Assembly: GCA_032718475.1 (NCBI GenBank)
Contig: JAUCBJ010004630.1
Span: 123,770-187,769, forward strand
DNA from: Nemertoderma westbladi
Lineage: Eukaryota > Xenacoelomorpha > Nemertodermatida > Nemertodermatidae
DNA length: 64,000 nucleotides
Reading direction: 5' to 3'
The position numbers were made by a program, and so were the translations under genes. This document shows positions 8,838 through 18,798 of the stretch, one piece after another; position 1 is the stretch's first letter; each line of letters opens with the position of its first letter. The notes beneath the pieces are model-generated. The model was not told where the DNA came from and ran no database searches. It worked only from the letters and a program-made list of their open reading frames with translations.

Positions 8838-11800
8838 TTACGGCGGGGAGTCCCTAGATGTTTGAGGAATTAGGGAGGTGGTCGTGGGAAGAGTGTCTTG
8901 CCTTCCATAGTTTCCGGAAAGTTCTCTGTCCCTTTCCAATAAACATAAACGACCCACTGGGCGGTTGAGTTGTTGCGTCTCAAAGATTATTCCAGGCTTC
9001 TTGAAGTTACGCCGCATGACGACGAGTTCTACCGAGCGCACCAAACCGTCATTCGAGATGTGTATCTCGATGATGCGACCTGTCTGCCACCGCTTACGTG
9101 GGAGGTCGGGATCCACAATAAGCACCATGTCTCCGGCGCTGACATTTTCTTGCTGCGCAAACCACTTAGTTCGAAGTTGTAGCGTGGGCAGATAATGCTT
9201 CTCAAAATGGTCAGCGAAACGACGGGATAGCAACTGCATAAGTTGCCAAGTTTGACGGCAATATTCGTCTCCGTCGGCGATCTCTGATCGTGGGAGCATG
9301 GCTACAGGTTTCTTTAGTAGGAAGTGCGCGGGTGTTAGCGCTTCCAGGGAATCGGGACTCGATGAGACTGGCATGAGCGGTCTCTCGTTGAGATAGGCAG
9401 CGATTTCCTCCATTAACGTCCACAAAAGTTCGTCGGTGAGATACGCACGGCACGGCACTTTAAAGTGAAATGCGGTCTTAACACTTCTGATTAATCTCTC
9501 CCAACTTCCTCCCCACCAAGGGGCGTCGGCGGCATTGAAGGTCCAGCTAGACGCGGTTATTCTTAGCTGATCGTCCACCTGTCTTTGGTTCCAGTCCCTC
9601 ACGTAAGCCTGGATTTCGTTGTTGGCACCAATGAAGTTCGTTCCCTTGTCCGATCGCATGGTATTACTAGTTCCGAAGCGAGCGATCTGTCGTCGTAAAC
9701 TTAAGACAAAGCTGTTAGTAGATAGATCGTTCACCATATCAAGATGGATGGCTCTACAAGTCATGCATACGAAGATGACACACCATCTCTTGACTATAGT
9801 CCTAGCACGATATACTTCAATAGGGCCAAATAAATCCACACCAGTATTAGTGAAGGGTGGTTCATAAAAGCTTACTCGTTCCCTAGGTAATTCTGCCTCT
9901 CGCTGTGTTAAAGGCCTACTGAATGCTTTCCTACAGGGTATGCAGTTCCTAAGAACTTGGTTCAGAGCTCTACGGGGTTTATAGAAATAATAGCGAGTTC
10001 GAATTTCGCTAAGAACTCGTTCTCTACCAGCATGATAAAGTTTACTGTGAACATCCACAATCATCTTGATTTGTACTTCAAGATTTCTAATGAGTATGGG
10101 GAATTTAGTGTCAAAGGATAATGGCGCATTAGTCAGCCTTCCTCCAACACGTATTAACCCATCTATCATTGTGCTAGAGAAGCGATCCCTTAAGCGCATC
10201 TGAGGATTTCTTAACAACAGGAAATACTTATCGGAATCCTCGTAGCATTGCAGGAGTCGCAGTATCTGTTTATTGGCTTCTTCATGCTCCTGGTAACTGA
10301 TCTTTTCTTTTAGAAACCGATTGGGTATTTTATATTTAGGTAAATCTTTAATAACATGAACTTGGACCGATGTTAATGGAGCAGTATCATTAGTGGTCTT
10401 CGTCCTGGAATAACGATGATGAAAACATCGCTTTAAATATGCGACAGCCTTACAGAGCCGATTCCAGGAACTGTAATGATGTATTGCTCGCTGCAGCAGG
10501 GGTGAGATTCCTTGCGAGACGTCTGGTATTCCAGATTTCCAATCTCTATCCTTAATTTCCACAACAGACTTGTTTGTGACGAGGGATTGTGGATCCGAAG
10601 CATCATTTCCGGAAGCATATAATACAGATAGATCGATCGTCGGTTTAAATAACTTCGATTTGCTCGCTCGGGTTTTAGGTTTTACCTTTTCCGCTCCCTT
10701 GGCTTGTCTGATCTCCGACGTAGTAAGGTGAGGAGGCCATTCATCTTCTTCCTTGCTCAGGAAGTCGGGTCCACCCAACCAGTCTGGAGTATCTATCAGT
10801 TCCTGTGGAGTTGCTCCTCTGGAGGCGATGTCGGCTGGATTAATCGTACCAGGGCAGTGTCTCCATTGATCTATCGTTGTTCGACTAAGGATAATGGCCA
10901 CTCTGTTGGTAACAAAGACGCTGAACTGACAGACTTCATTGGTTATATACTCCAACACGAGCAAAGCGTCGGTCCAATAAACAGTTTTCTCCAGTGGATA
11001 ATCGATCTGTTCCGTGACATTCCGTCCGATGGCTGTAGCGTAGAGAGCCGCTTTTAACTCCGCTCGAGGAACCTTCAACTTGTTGTTAATCAATGCCTTA
11101 GAGGTGACCAAGGCGACTTTGATTCCATCCGGGGTTTCGACTCGAAGGTATGCTACTATTCCTATTCCCATATCGCTAGCGTCTCCAAACACATGGAGTT
11201 GATAGGAATATGTAGGGAGAACATGACCAAAATATGAACGGGGAATTATAAAACTCTCGATGGCAGGTAGAGAATCTTCCCATTTCATCCATTTCTTTAA
11301 CAGTTCTCCCGTAAGTGGATCGTCCCATGAGTGGTTTTCAAGCCACATTTGTTGTACTAAACTCCGAGCAATCAATATGATTGGACTAATAAATCCCAAT
11401 GGGTCGAAATAAGTGCTCAGGATACTTAGACAAATCCGTTTGGTCCGAACTGGATTCTCTCGCTGTTTTAGCTGAAAAAACAGGATATCTCTCTCCGTGT
11501 CCCACTTCAAGCCAAGCGTCTTGGTTTCTGGAAGATCATCTTTTATTAGGTCGAGGTCTTTTGTTCCTCGGTCTTCTACCGGTATCGCTTCCAGAAACTC
11601 ACGGGAGTTGCTGGTGAATTTCGTCAGTCGAAATCCACCTCTTTTCAAACACTCTACCATTCCTTTCGCGACATCAATGGCTTCTTTTACCGATGGAAGG
11701 GACTTTAAATTGTCGTCCATGTATATGTCTTTTTTGATGTTGTCAATCACCTCTTTGGAGAAGGCGTCTCGGTTGTCATCCGCAGTGGTCCGTACCACGG

Positions 11801-14552
11801 AGCAGGCGTTTGAAGGACTGGATATGATCCCAAAAGCCTGGATGGTCATCCAGTACTCCTCTGGTTTCTGTTTGAGGTCGCCTTCAGGCCACCAAAGAAA
11901 CCTTAGACTGTCTCTATCTCTATCTAGCGCCTTGACCTGAAAGAACATTCCTTCTATATCGGAGGCGAATGCGATGTAATATTGTCTTAATCTGAGAAGT
12001 ATTCCCAACAAGGATTGGAGCAAGTTGGGTCCTGGTAACAACTCAGAATTGAGAGATTGACCCATATATAGAGCGGAGCCATCGAATACAACTCGTACTT
12101 CATGTGGTTTACCGGGTTTGGGAACGTAATGATGCGTTAGATAGTACGTTCTCTCTGTTATGGGTGTTTCTTCCGGTACTCGTTCCGCATAACCTTTGCC
12201 GATAAATTTCTTCAACTGCGTTTGGTACATTTCTTTAGCTGAAGCATCTGCTGTAAGGCGTCGATGTAATTGAGCGATTCTTTTCTCTGCCAATGGTCGG
12301 TTGTTTATAAATCTAGGTTCTCGTTTTCGAAAGGGTATACCGATTTCATATCTCCCTTGATCTTTTAGAAAACGTGTAGTTGTCTCCTGGATTTGCTTGG
12401 CTCTTTCTTCTTCTATTGATAGAGCCTTATCGTATGAATTGGGTTCTACCAACTCTTGTGTAAAGAATCGTACGGCGAGTTCGTCCCGGGTTCTAGCGTT
12501 GTAACGCTCTATCTCGTCATTGAGTTCATCATTGTAGTCAATGGGTCCCGATGGGCGAATCAGTTGACATAAAGTTCGCTGATCATTCCATGATTTATTT
12601 TCGGTTAGTAGGTCGATTGTGTTCTCTTCCTCGAAGAGTTGATATATGTCGTCATTATCTGAGGAGTATGGTGTTCCCTCAGTGGGTTCGTCCACTTCAC
12701 TGCTCTCCTCTTCCCAATCCTTTACTTGAAGTAGCCGGTCTTGTGGCAATCTTTCTTCAAGAGTTCTGCGGGAAGGGCCAGTAAAGTACCAACCTACTCT
12801 AGTTCTTACCGCATAAGTTTGTAATGGCTGCGGTTGAGCAGGCCGTTTCTCCAATGTCTCGAGCGCCTCATGCGCATTTTGGCCGATGAGGATTTGCACT
12901 CCAGGATAATCTGTTTGGAATCGAGGTATCTCCAGATGTTGGATGCTCTCGTCCTCGTCCCAGTTATAAGGTTCTACTTGGGTAGTGGCGAAGTTCTTTA
13001 TTGCCACCATTTTTACTGACCTTATACTTTGTTCTCCTAATTTATCCTGTGGGGTGGACAATGCACCTACATAGTAATCTACCGCTATGGTAGATTTCCA
13101 AACCTGCATAATTCCGGACATATTTAACTTAGTTCGGAATTTGGGTTGTCCAGCAAAGATATCCTCGGCTAATTCTTTGTCGATGAATGTTCCGGTGCTG
13201 CCGGAGTCAAGGAGGGCGTTCACTATGTAACTTCTGTTAGGACCGTGAACTCTTACCTGTACTACTGGAAATTCTCGTATTCCTACGTTGGAGGTTGGAA
13301 CTTTCCAAGATGGTTGTCTGTCAAAGGTGGTTAGGGGGAACTCCGTGTCGGTGTCCTTTTCATATGTAAGTGCTCGATACACTGTGGTATTTATTAGATA
13401 ACAGGATTCGTTGGCATCGGAGAATTCGTCCGTATAGAATCCTTCCCACTCAGAACCTTGGTCAGTGTCGTTCACATCACTGAATTGGACATGTAATTCG
13501 GGCTCACTCACCTGACTCGGGTGATTTCGTTCGAATTCACTGTGTAACAAGACGTGATGTTTCGCACCGCACTTTGCACACTTTATGTCGGAGTAACAGG
13601 TTCGCCGTTGGTGTCCTTGTCTGAGGCAATTATAGCATAACCGCTTATCCCACACGACTTCTCGTCTGGCTACTAGGGATTTCTTAAGGAATTCAGCACA
13701 CGCACTCAAACGGTGGGGCCCGTCGCACAGCACACAGTTTGGCTTGATGTTGCTCACTTTACCTTGGGTAATGTTATGTACTTTCGCTCGTTCTTCGGGC
13801 TTTCTTACCTGAATTCTTTTGGGAGACTGAGGAGGGGTCTTGTTAACCTTGTCTCTCCTATCATTTGTTCGAGGCTTGTATTTACTTACATCTCTCGGGG
13901 TTTTGTTAACATAGTAAGAGCAGTCAGTGTCTTTCCCGCTGTCCTCTTCTTGAGAAGCTTGGCTTTCGCCGTCGTCAGTATAACATACTGGGTTTACCCT
14001 TCTCCTAGTAACTGGTTTCTCACTTACCTTATTTTCCGATGTTTTTTCTCTGGACTGCTTTATGAGTTGTAGTTTGACCTCACCGTCTAGGAATGACATG
14101 AGATCAGCCATGGTAGGGCTCCGTCGTTGTTGCTCCATCATATACAACACTTTCTTGTCCCAGCGAGTACATACTCCACCCTTTGGTAAAGTAGAGACTA
14201 TGGCTCCAATAACCATAGAACTCTGATATTCATGAGACTTACCTAACCAATCCAATTGTCGGCAGATCTCTTGAATCTCATCGGAAACCTCTATAATCTC
14301 GTTACTAAGGAACTTTCGGGGAGCTACTAATTTTGCATACAAATACTTAGCTATGTTATCCTTATTACCATACCTGGTGTTTAATGTATCCCAAACTTGT
14401 CTTAATCCATTTGGATGTCCAATAAACTTCAACGCCATTAACTTGGGAGGTCCTTCCAAACATTTGATGAGGAATCTCAGTTTCTCTCCGCTAGATAGTA
14501 CAGAGTTCTGTATGCTATCTTCGTAATATTCATTAAACGGTAACCATTTCAT
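8838..14552 (-). CDS. pol: BEL/Pao pol polyprotein of BEL-1 (apparently intact)
   Basis: 1904 codons. In order: the C-terminal part of a DUF1759-like capsid region (about 1-110); zinc knuckles at about 275-345, including one CX2CX4HX4C; a retropepsin-like protease with DSG (D449); reverse transcriptase with YMDD (Y944-D947); RNase H with the GDAS motif (D1124); integrase with an H/H/C/C zinc segment and catalytic D1573, D1635 and E1685, a wide D-E spacing like other BEL/Pao integrases; and a DUF5641-like C-terminal domain. The product would copy element RNA and integrate it in the nucleus. The ATG overlaps the gag stop as ATGA. BEL-2 shows gag and pol in one frame, so the separation here follows from a 5-bp duplication. 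No internal stop was seen. Confidence 0.95.
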   Translation of the reverse strand: MKWLPFNEYYEDSIQNSVLSSGEKLRFLIKCLEGPPKLMALKFIGHPNGLRQVWDTLNTRYGNKDNIAKYLYAKLVAPRKFLSNEIIEVSDEIQEICRQLDWLGKSHEYQSSMVIGAIVSTLPKGGVCTRWDKKVLYMMEQQRRSPTMADLMSFLDGEVKLQLIKQSREKTSENKVSEKPVTRRRVNPVCYTDDGESQASQEEDSGKDTDCSYYVNKTPRDVSKYKPRTNDRRDKVNKTPPQSPKRIQVRKPEERAKVHNITQGKVSNIKPNCVLCDGPHRLSACAEFLKKSLVARREVVWDKRLCYNCLRQGHQRRTCYSDIKCAKCGAKHHVLLHSEFERNHPSQVSEPELHVQFSDVNDTDQGSEWEGFYTDEFSDANESCYLINTTVYRALTYEKDTDTEFPLTTFDRQPSWKVPTSNVGIREFPVVQVRVHGPNRSYIVNALLDSGSTGTFIDKELAEDIFAGQPKFRTKLNMSGIMQVWKSTIAVDYYVGALSTPQDKLGEQSIRSVKMVAIKNFATTQVEPYNWDEDESIQHLEIPRFQTDYPGVQILIGQNAHEALETLEKRPAQPQPLQTYAVRTRVGWYFTGPSRRTLEERLPQDRLLQVKDWEEESSEVDEPTEGTPYSSDNDDIYQLFEEENTIDLLTENKSWNDQRTLCQLIRPSGPIDYNDELNDEIERYNARTRDELAVRFFTQELVEPNSYDKALSIEEERAKQIQETTTRFLKDQGRYEIGIPFRKREPRFINNRPLAEKRIAQLHRRLTADASAKEMYQTQLKKFIGKGYAERVPEETPITERTYYLTHHYVPKPGKPHEVRVVFDGSALYMGQSLNSELLPGPNLLQSLLGILLRLRQYYIAFASDIEGMFFQVKALDRDRDSLRFLWWPEGDLKQKPEEYWMTIQAFGIISSPSNACSVVRTTADDNRDAFSKEVIDNIKKDIYMDDNLKSLPSVKEAIDVAKGMVECLKRGGFRLTKFTSNSREFLEAIPVEDRGTKDLDLIKDDLPETKTLGLKWDTERDILFFQLKQRENPVRTKRICLSILSTYFDPLGFISPIILIARSLVQQMWLENHSWDDPLTGELLKKWMKWEDSLPAIESFIIPRSYFGHVLPTYSYQLHVFGDASDMGIGIVAYLRVETPDGIKVALVTSKALINNKLKVPRAELKAALYATAIGRNVTEQIDYPLEKTVYWTDALLVLEYITNEVCQFSVFVTNRVAIILSRTTIDQWRHCPGTINPADIASRGATPQELIDTPDWLGGPDFLSKEEDEWPPHLTTSEIRQAKGAEKVKPKTRASKSKLFKPTIDLSVLYASGNDASDPQSLVTNKSVVEIKDRDWKSGIPDVSQGISPLLQRAIHHYSSWNRLCKAVAYLKRCFHHRYSRTKTTNDTAPLTSVQVHVIKDLPKYKIPNRFLKEKISYQEHEEANKQILRLLQCYEDSDKYFLLLRNPQMRLRDRFSSTMIDGLIRVGGRLTNAPLSFDTKFPILIRNLEVQIKMIVDVHSKLYHAGRERVLSEIRTRYYFYKPRRALNQVLRNCIPCRKAFSRPLTQREAELPRERVSFYEPPFTNTGVDLFGPIEVYRARTIVKRWCVIFVCMTCRAIHLDMVNDLSTNSFVLSLRRQIARFGTSNTMRSDKGTNFIGANNEIQAYVRDWNQRQVDDQLRITASSWTFNAADAPWWGGSWERLIRSVKTAFHFKVPCRAYLTDELLWTLMEEIAAYLNERPLMPVSSSPDSLEALTPAHFLLKKPVAMLPRSEIADGDEYCRQTWQLMQLLSRRFADHFEKHYLPTLQLRTKWFAQQENVSAGDMVLIVDPDLPRKRWQTGRIIEIHISNDGLVRSVELVVMRRNFKKPGIIFETQQLNRPVGRLCLLERDRELSGNYGRQDTLPTTTSLIPQTSRDSPP

Positions 14553-16981
14553 TTCATCTCATCTCCATTGAATTTGACGATTTCTCCCACTTTGACCGCT
14601 TGACGGGCTTCTGTTCTAGCCATCTGACGAGTAAAACTTTCTTGGGCCATCGTGTTATTTAATATCGAATTATCGGTATATAAATTTCTCGGATTATTAT
14701 CAGGTCTATAGGGAATATCATTACAAACAGGTTTATAATCACCCTTAATAGGGTTTGCTATAGGAGTTTCTACTTCGCTAGCAGTATAGATGCGTGTAGG
14801 CTCCACACCTTGCGCATGAAATACTTCAGGCCTAACAGGTTGACACATTGTTACAGGGGGTGTTGGTATGCCCTTTTTTACATTTACTAATTTATCGCGT
14901 TCTAGCGCGATACTTTGCTGCACTTCTTGTAGCTCTAACCTACTTTCCCTGACAGTTCCCTTGAACTGGTGGACCGTCTCCTGCATCTGTCCGAGCAGGA
15001 CGTTCATCCCTTTTCGTCCCTCCTCCACCCACTCGACCGCCGAAATGGGAGTCGCCAATGTTGTGGCGGGCGGGCGAGGGACTACGGGCGACCAATCCAT
15101 TCGCTCAGAGTCCATGACAGGAACCATTTCAGGGGCTGTTCTACTAGGCACTGATAGTTTCGTGCTGTGTAAAGGGAATTTAGAGGTTGCTCCCTGGAAT
15201 ACAGGTGTCTCTAGCACCGAAGCGGTGGCTTCGAGAACAGGCCTAATTATTTCAGGCTCATCTGTTATAGTAGGGAGTCTACTTACAGCAACAATTCGGT
15301 CTGTGTGTTCTGTACTACTTACGGCTGTGTTAGCTAGTTGTCTTCTAACAGCTGGAGGTAAATCAGGCAATTTCTGACGGGGAGACGTTCTTTTACGCCT
15401 ACTTAGACGAGATCTACTTCCTCCACCTTCAGGGTCGGTGGTGTCTCCTTCCTCCGATGATGTATAGCCCTGTCGTTTGGAAGTAGATCGACTCATCATC
15501 TGCATTCGACTATCCGTTAACCATTTATTTATACTATCTTGACTTTCCTGAATATTTTCCAACGCTAGCTGGGCGATCTCATCAGACGCTCTCCTTTCTG
15601 CTTCTGCCAATGCCTCCGCCGCTTTTCTTTCTGCCTCTGCCACTGCAGCCTTTCTTTCTGCTTCTGCCACTGCAGCCTTTCTTTCTGCTTCTGCCACTGC
15701 CGCTGCTGCTTTTGCCGCTTCCACTGCCGCTGCCGCTTTTGCCTCTTCCACTGCCGCTGCCGCTTTTGCCTCTTCCACTGCCGCTGCCGCTTTTGCCGCT
15801 GCTTCTGCCTTTCGGTCCTCTATCTGTTTTTTCTTGACTTGTTCTTCCTGGGCTCTAGCGATGCGGAGTTGTTCATCAAATTTAGCTTGGTTTGCAGCTA
15901 ACATTTCAGTATCGATTGCGTCCAACACATGCTTGGTTCCTTCACTATTAGGGGAAAGTCCAGCCAGCCGTCTTCTCAACTCCTCGTCTCCTAGGAATCT
16001 CTGATAGTCTGACAGATAGATATCAATGTCGTCTCTCGTTCGCGGTCTCTCTGCTGTCACTTCACTTTCCACTTGAGAAAAGGTGGCATCGGTTGATTCT
16101 TCGTAGGTTGGTCGCTCAGCCAACCGGGATTTCCACTGGGCTGTTTCTTGAACTTTGAGACCTACCCGCTGGAACCAAGTCTTGACAGCAACTTGCAGCG
16201 ACGTGTCCTGCCTTCTTTTGGAAGTTTCCTCAAAAGCCGATAGGATCAGTCTAATGCGTAGGGTTCTTTCACGTACTTGATAAAGCAGCTCTTCCTGCTC
16301 TTGAGGTCCTTTTGGTTGTCGAAACAGTTGTTCTTCTAGTCTCTCTAAGGAGCCGAAGAATCCCTGCACATATCCTGCTGCTGACCTCTTCCAAACAGCT
16401 GGATCCATAGTATCTTTAGTCACTCCCATCCGGTATATGTCTTCCCAAGTAGCTTCTGACAAATCTAACGGGAATCCGGGTCCGGGAAAGTTCCATTGTG
16501 ACTCGACAATAGACATCAATTCTTCCCTTGCGTATCCCGCATGACTATCCTGGGTCGATCGCTTATTTCTCGCCCAATCGCCTTGGTGTTCCTCCACCGC
16601 AATCAAGATCGTAGTTAGTACTGAGGCTGGAAGAGTGAGAAGGGGATCCGAGTAAGCTGTATCCACCATCTTCACTCCGCGTTCGGGGGTCAGCTCTACA
16701 GTATCCGAACTACTGGAGCTATCGGGTCGCTGGGAACTAGGTTCTTGACCAAGATGTTGCTGCGATAGGACAGCTGCCTCTTGGTTCCGTTTGACCTGGG
16801 CCCGAGTGCCTATGATAGACCTATGGTGGATTAGCCTAGGGTCTGATACTACTGGAGGGATGACCTTTCTTTTAGTAGGAGGTGAACTGAACTCTTTTCT
16901 TAATCGTTCCACACTCCTATCTTTGTCACAGATGGTTATATCGAGTAGACTATCCGACAGGTTTTGTTGTGTGTCAGACAT
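14549..16981 (-). CDS. gag: BEL-1 gag-like protein with Ala/Glu-rich coiled coil
   Basis: 810 codons from an ATG at 16981, whose surrounding sequence is conserved in BEL-2 (54532). Residues about 385-465 form an Ala/Glu/Lys repeat (units such as AAVEEAKA and AVAEAERKA) predicted to be a long helix or coiled coil. A Ser/Arg-rich stretch with SRLSRRKRTS follows near 520-535. The C-terminal 80 residues start the DUF1759-like region typical of BEL/Pao gag, but the frame stops inside this domain at a TGA. The stop is caused by a 5-bp tandem duplication (ATTTC, plus strand, about 14549-14558) relative to BEL-2. Pol would then need reinitiation at the overlapping ATG or frameshifting. Confidence 0.9.
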   Translation of the reverse strand: MSDTQQNLSDSLLDITICDKDRSVERLRKEFSSPPTKRKVIPPVVSDPRLIHHRSIIGTRAQVKRNQEAAVLSQQHLGQEPSSQRPDSSSSSDTVELTPERGVKMVDTAYSDPLLTLPASVLTTILIAVEEHQGDWARNKRSTQDSHAGYAREELMSIVESQWNFPGPGFPLDLSEATWEDIYRMGVTKDTMDPAVWKRSAAGYVQGFFGSLERLEEQLFRQPKGPQEQEELLYQVRERTLRIRLILSAFEETSKRRQDTSLQVAVKTWFQRVGLKVQETAQWKSRLAERPTYEESTDATFSQVESEVTAERPRTRDDIDIYLSDYQRFLGDEELRRRLAGLSPNSEGTKHVLDAIDTEMLAANQAKFDEQLRIARAQEEQVKKKQIEDRKAEAAAKAAAAVEEAKAAAAVEEAKAAAAVEAAKAAAAVAEAERKAAVAEAERKAAVAEAERKAAEALAEAERRASDEIAQLALENIQESQDSINKWLTDSRMQMMSRSTSKRQGYTSSEEGDTTDPEGGGSRSRLSRRKRTSPRQKLPDLPPAVRRQLANTAVSSTEHTDRIVAVSRLPTITDEPEIIRPVLEATASVLETPVFQGATSKFPLHSTKLSVPSRTAPEMVPVMDSERMDWSPVVPRPPATTLATPISAVEWVEEGRKGMNVLLGQMQETVHQFKGTVRESRLELQEVQQSIALERDKLVNVKKGIPTPPVTMCQPVRPEVFHAQGVEPTRIYTASEVETPIANPIKGDYKPVCNDIPYRPDNNPRNLYTDNSILNNTMAQESFTRQMARTEARQAVKVGEIVKFNGDEMK
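15600..15835 (-). repeat. Codon-level tandem repeats in BEL-1 gag
   Basis: Alternating blocks such as TTTCTGCTTCTGCCACTGC and CTTTTGCCGCTTCCACTGC (plus strand) encode the Ala/Glu/Lys helix. The homologous stretch of BEL-2 (53140-53350) has different unit numbers and order, so this region changes length quickly. Confidence 0.85.
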
Positions 16982-18603
16982 GTTTAGTTATACAGTTGAA
17001 TGCCTACTGCTATAGTTACAGTTAAAGCAAGTCTAGTAATTCAGTAGGGCTGTTGGCCTAGTACCGGTAATTAATTACAATATATTAGGATACCGGTATA
17101 CACTTATAATATATATAAGTATTGCAGACTAGGTTTGTCACAGAATACCGGTATATAATTTCAGTGCAAATATATACAACTATATAATAAGCCTATTATA
17201 GATACAGGTATATCAATTATTTAAGATAATTGAATTTCTGAAATTATAAGGTTACTTAGTTACTTGAGTTTACTCTATTACCGTTATTTTAGCAGTAGTC
17301 CAACTGATATTAAGACTTAATTATTGTATGACAGGCCTACTAGTTTATAAATCTTTTAAGTTGATTTATAATATATATATATATACCCTGATAAGGGGTT
17401 TTGTTACAATACTGAAATAGATGTTACTATTTCTGGGAAATAATCACTACACAGAAGCTGTGCGCTCTCAGTGAAGTGCTACTTATGGGACACTAAAACA
17501 AATAATTCTACTGGCCTACGTTACTTATCTACGAATTACTTACAGTATTGTTGAGATTACAATCTCTAATAAACACAAGAAAAACGATACGTACGAATTT
17601 TTAGGGCAATTTAACAGGGAAACTACGAACCAGTCTAACAAAGGGTTAGAACTTCTGGTTATTACAACGGATAGGATACTACGGTATTTGAAAATAATAA
17701 GCAGGAGTAAATATACTGCGTTGTCCAGATAGAAAATATACCACCGCTTGACGACCTACAGCCGTATCGCTATAGGTACTACGTTATGTATCACGGAGTG
17801 TTCCTACCTAGAAGTTAATAGAGCTAACGAACGTGCCTATCAACCACTTTACAACACAAATATAATGCCTACACTAATTACTCTCGGAAAGCACTGTACA
17901 CTAAACCCTAAATTAAGTGCAAGTACTTGTAAAACAGATAACCAGCAGTTAAATATACTTGAACAGTTAAAAGAACCACAGCATCTGCTGGAGTGACCGG
18001 GGCACAAAGTCACCAGTCTTTACCTACGCCAAGCAGCCCGTGTAGTACCGGGGTTAATTTAACTATAACGGTATGTATAACAAACACAATTACTGTAGGA
18101 ATAAACTTGGGGACATGAATATTGCGAGTAATCGCATAAACTCTGAATAATAAATATTACGCTACCCGTACAGAATACTCAAATAAAATACAAACTAAAT
18201 GTTGGCAGACTACTATCAAGCCTAGATAAACTACAGTATATGCAGATTCCGAAATTGTTAGTTAGTATGCGTGCTAACACGGTAGTACGACTTATTCTTT
18301 AGAAGGGGGTTGACCTTACAACTACGAGTTGCCCCAACTTACTAACTGGCACTTTATCAGACCAACTCTACACACGCTGTAATCTTCAAGCCTAACAACA
18401 GTCAGACAACAGTCCAGCCTACAATGATCTGAACAATCTGAGCAGACTTACACGTCTTCTGCTCAATATTAACTTACATGCAAATAAGAACTGACAGAAA
18501 TAAGTAAAATCTCAATAAAAAACCAGGGCGGCCGTTCCCTGATTAAGTACCAAGACCTACCGGTATACAATAATCAAAATCGAATAATACTAATGTACTT
18601 ATA

Positions 18604-18735
18604 CAGCAGTACCGGTTATGACAGTTGGGCCTACTGACCTACAGAAGTACCGGTTCTGGCAGTTGGACCTACGGACCTACAGCAGTACCGGTTCTGGCAG
18701 TTGGGCCTACTGACCTACAGAAGTACCGGTTCAGG
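18604..18735 (-). repeat. Three and a half tandem copies of a 38-bp ACCGGT-containing unit
   Basis: Units begin at 18604, 18642 and 18680, with a partial fourth at 18718. Each contains AGTACCGGTT followed by CAGTTGG and CCTAC. A matching array sits at the same place in BEL-2 (about 56573-56704). It lies just inside the 5' LTR, so it may be a structural or binding-site array in the leader RNA. Confidence 0.9.
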
Positions 18736-18760
18736 TTTACCGGTCGACCGGTACTTTGCA

Positions 18761-18798
18761 ACCTTATTGCTTACTGCAATAAGATCAATAACTGTTAT
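18761..18798 (-). promoter_or_regulatory. Hairpin and palindrome at the primer-binding-site position of BEL-1
   Basis: Directly inside the 5' LTR no TGG-initial tRNA-complementary primer site is seen. Instead there is the near-palindrome AATAACAGTTATT (overlapping the LTR edge) and then a stem CTTATTGC/GCAATAAG with a 5-nt loop. BEL-2 has the same structure at 56729-56753 with a longer stem and a C-G to T-A pair exchange, which supports base pairing. Confidence 0.55.

Larger units (their letters stand above)
16982..18798 (-). other. Long 5' leader of BEL-1
   Basis: About 1.8 kb of AT-rich, stop-rich sequence between the 5' LTR and gag, dotted with ACCGGT motifs. A plus-strand ORF at 17748-17996 is unsupported. 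The leader is shared with BEL-2, where it is longer because of an internal duplication. It would be expected to hold packaging and dimerisation signals, but none can be assigned by eye. Confidence 0.7.

Noticed and set aside
15610-15837. Plus-strand Leu/Pro repeat ORF
   Set aside because: Exact antisense of the codon repeats in BEL-1 gag; the composition is a by-product of the Ala/Glu helix.
17748-17996. Plus-strand ORF in the BEL-1 leader
   Set aside because: Wrong strand for the element and not preserved in BEL-2.
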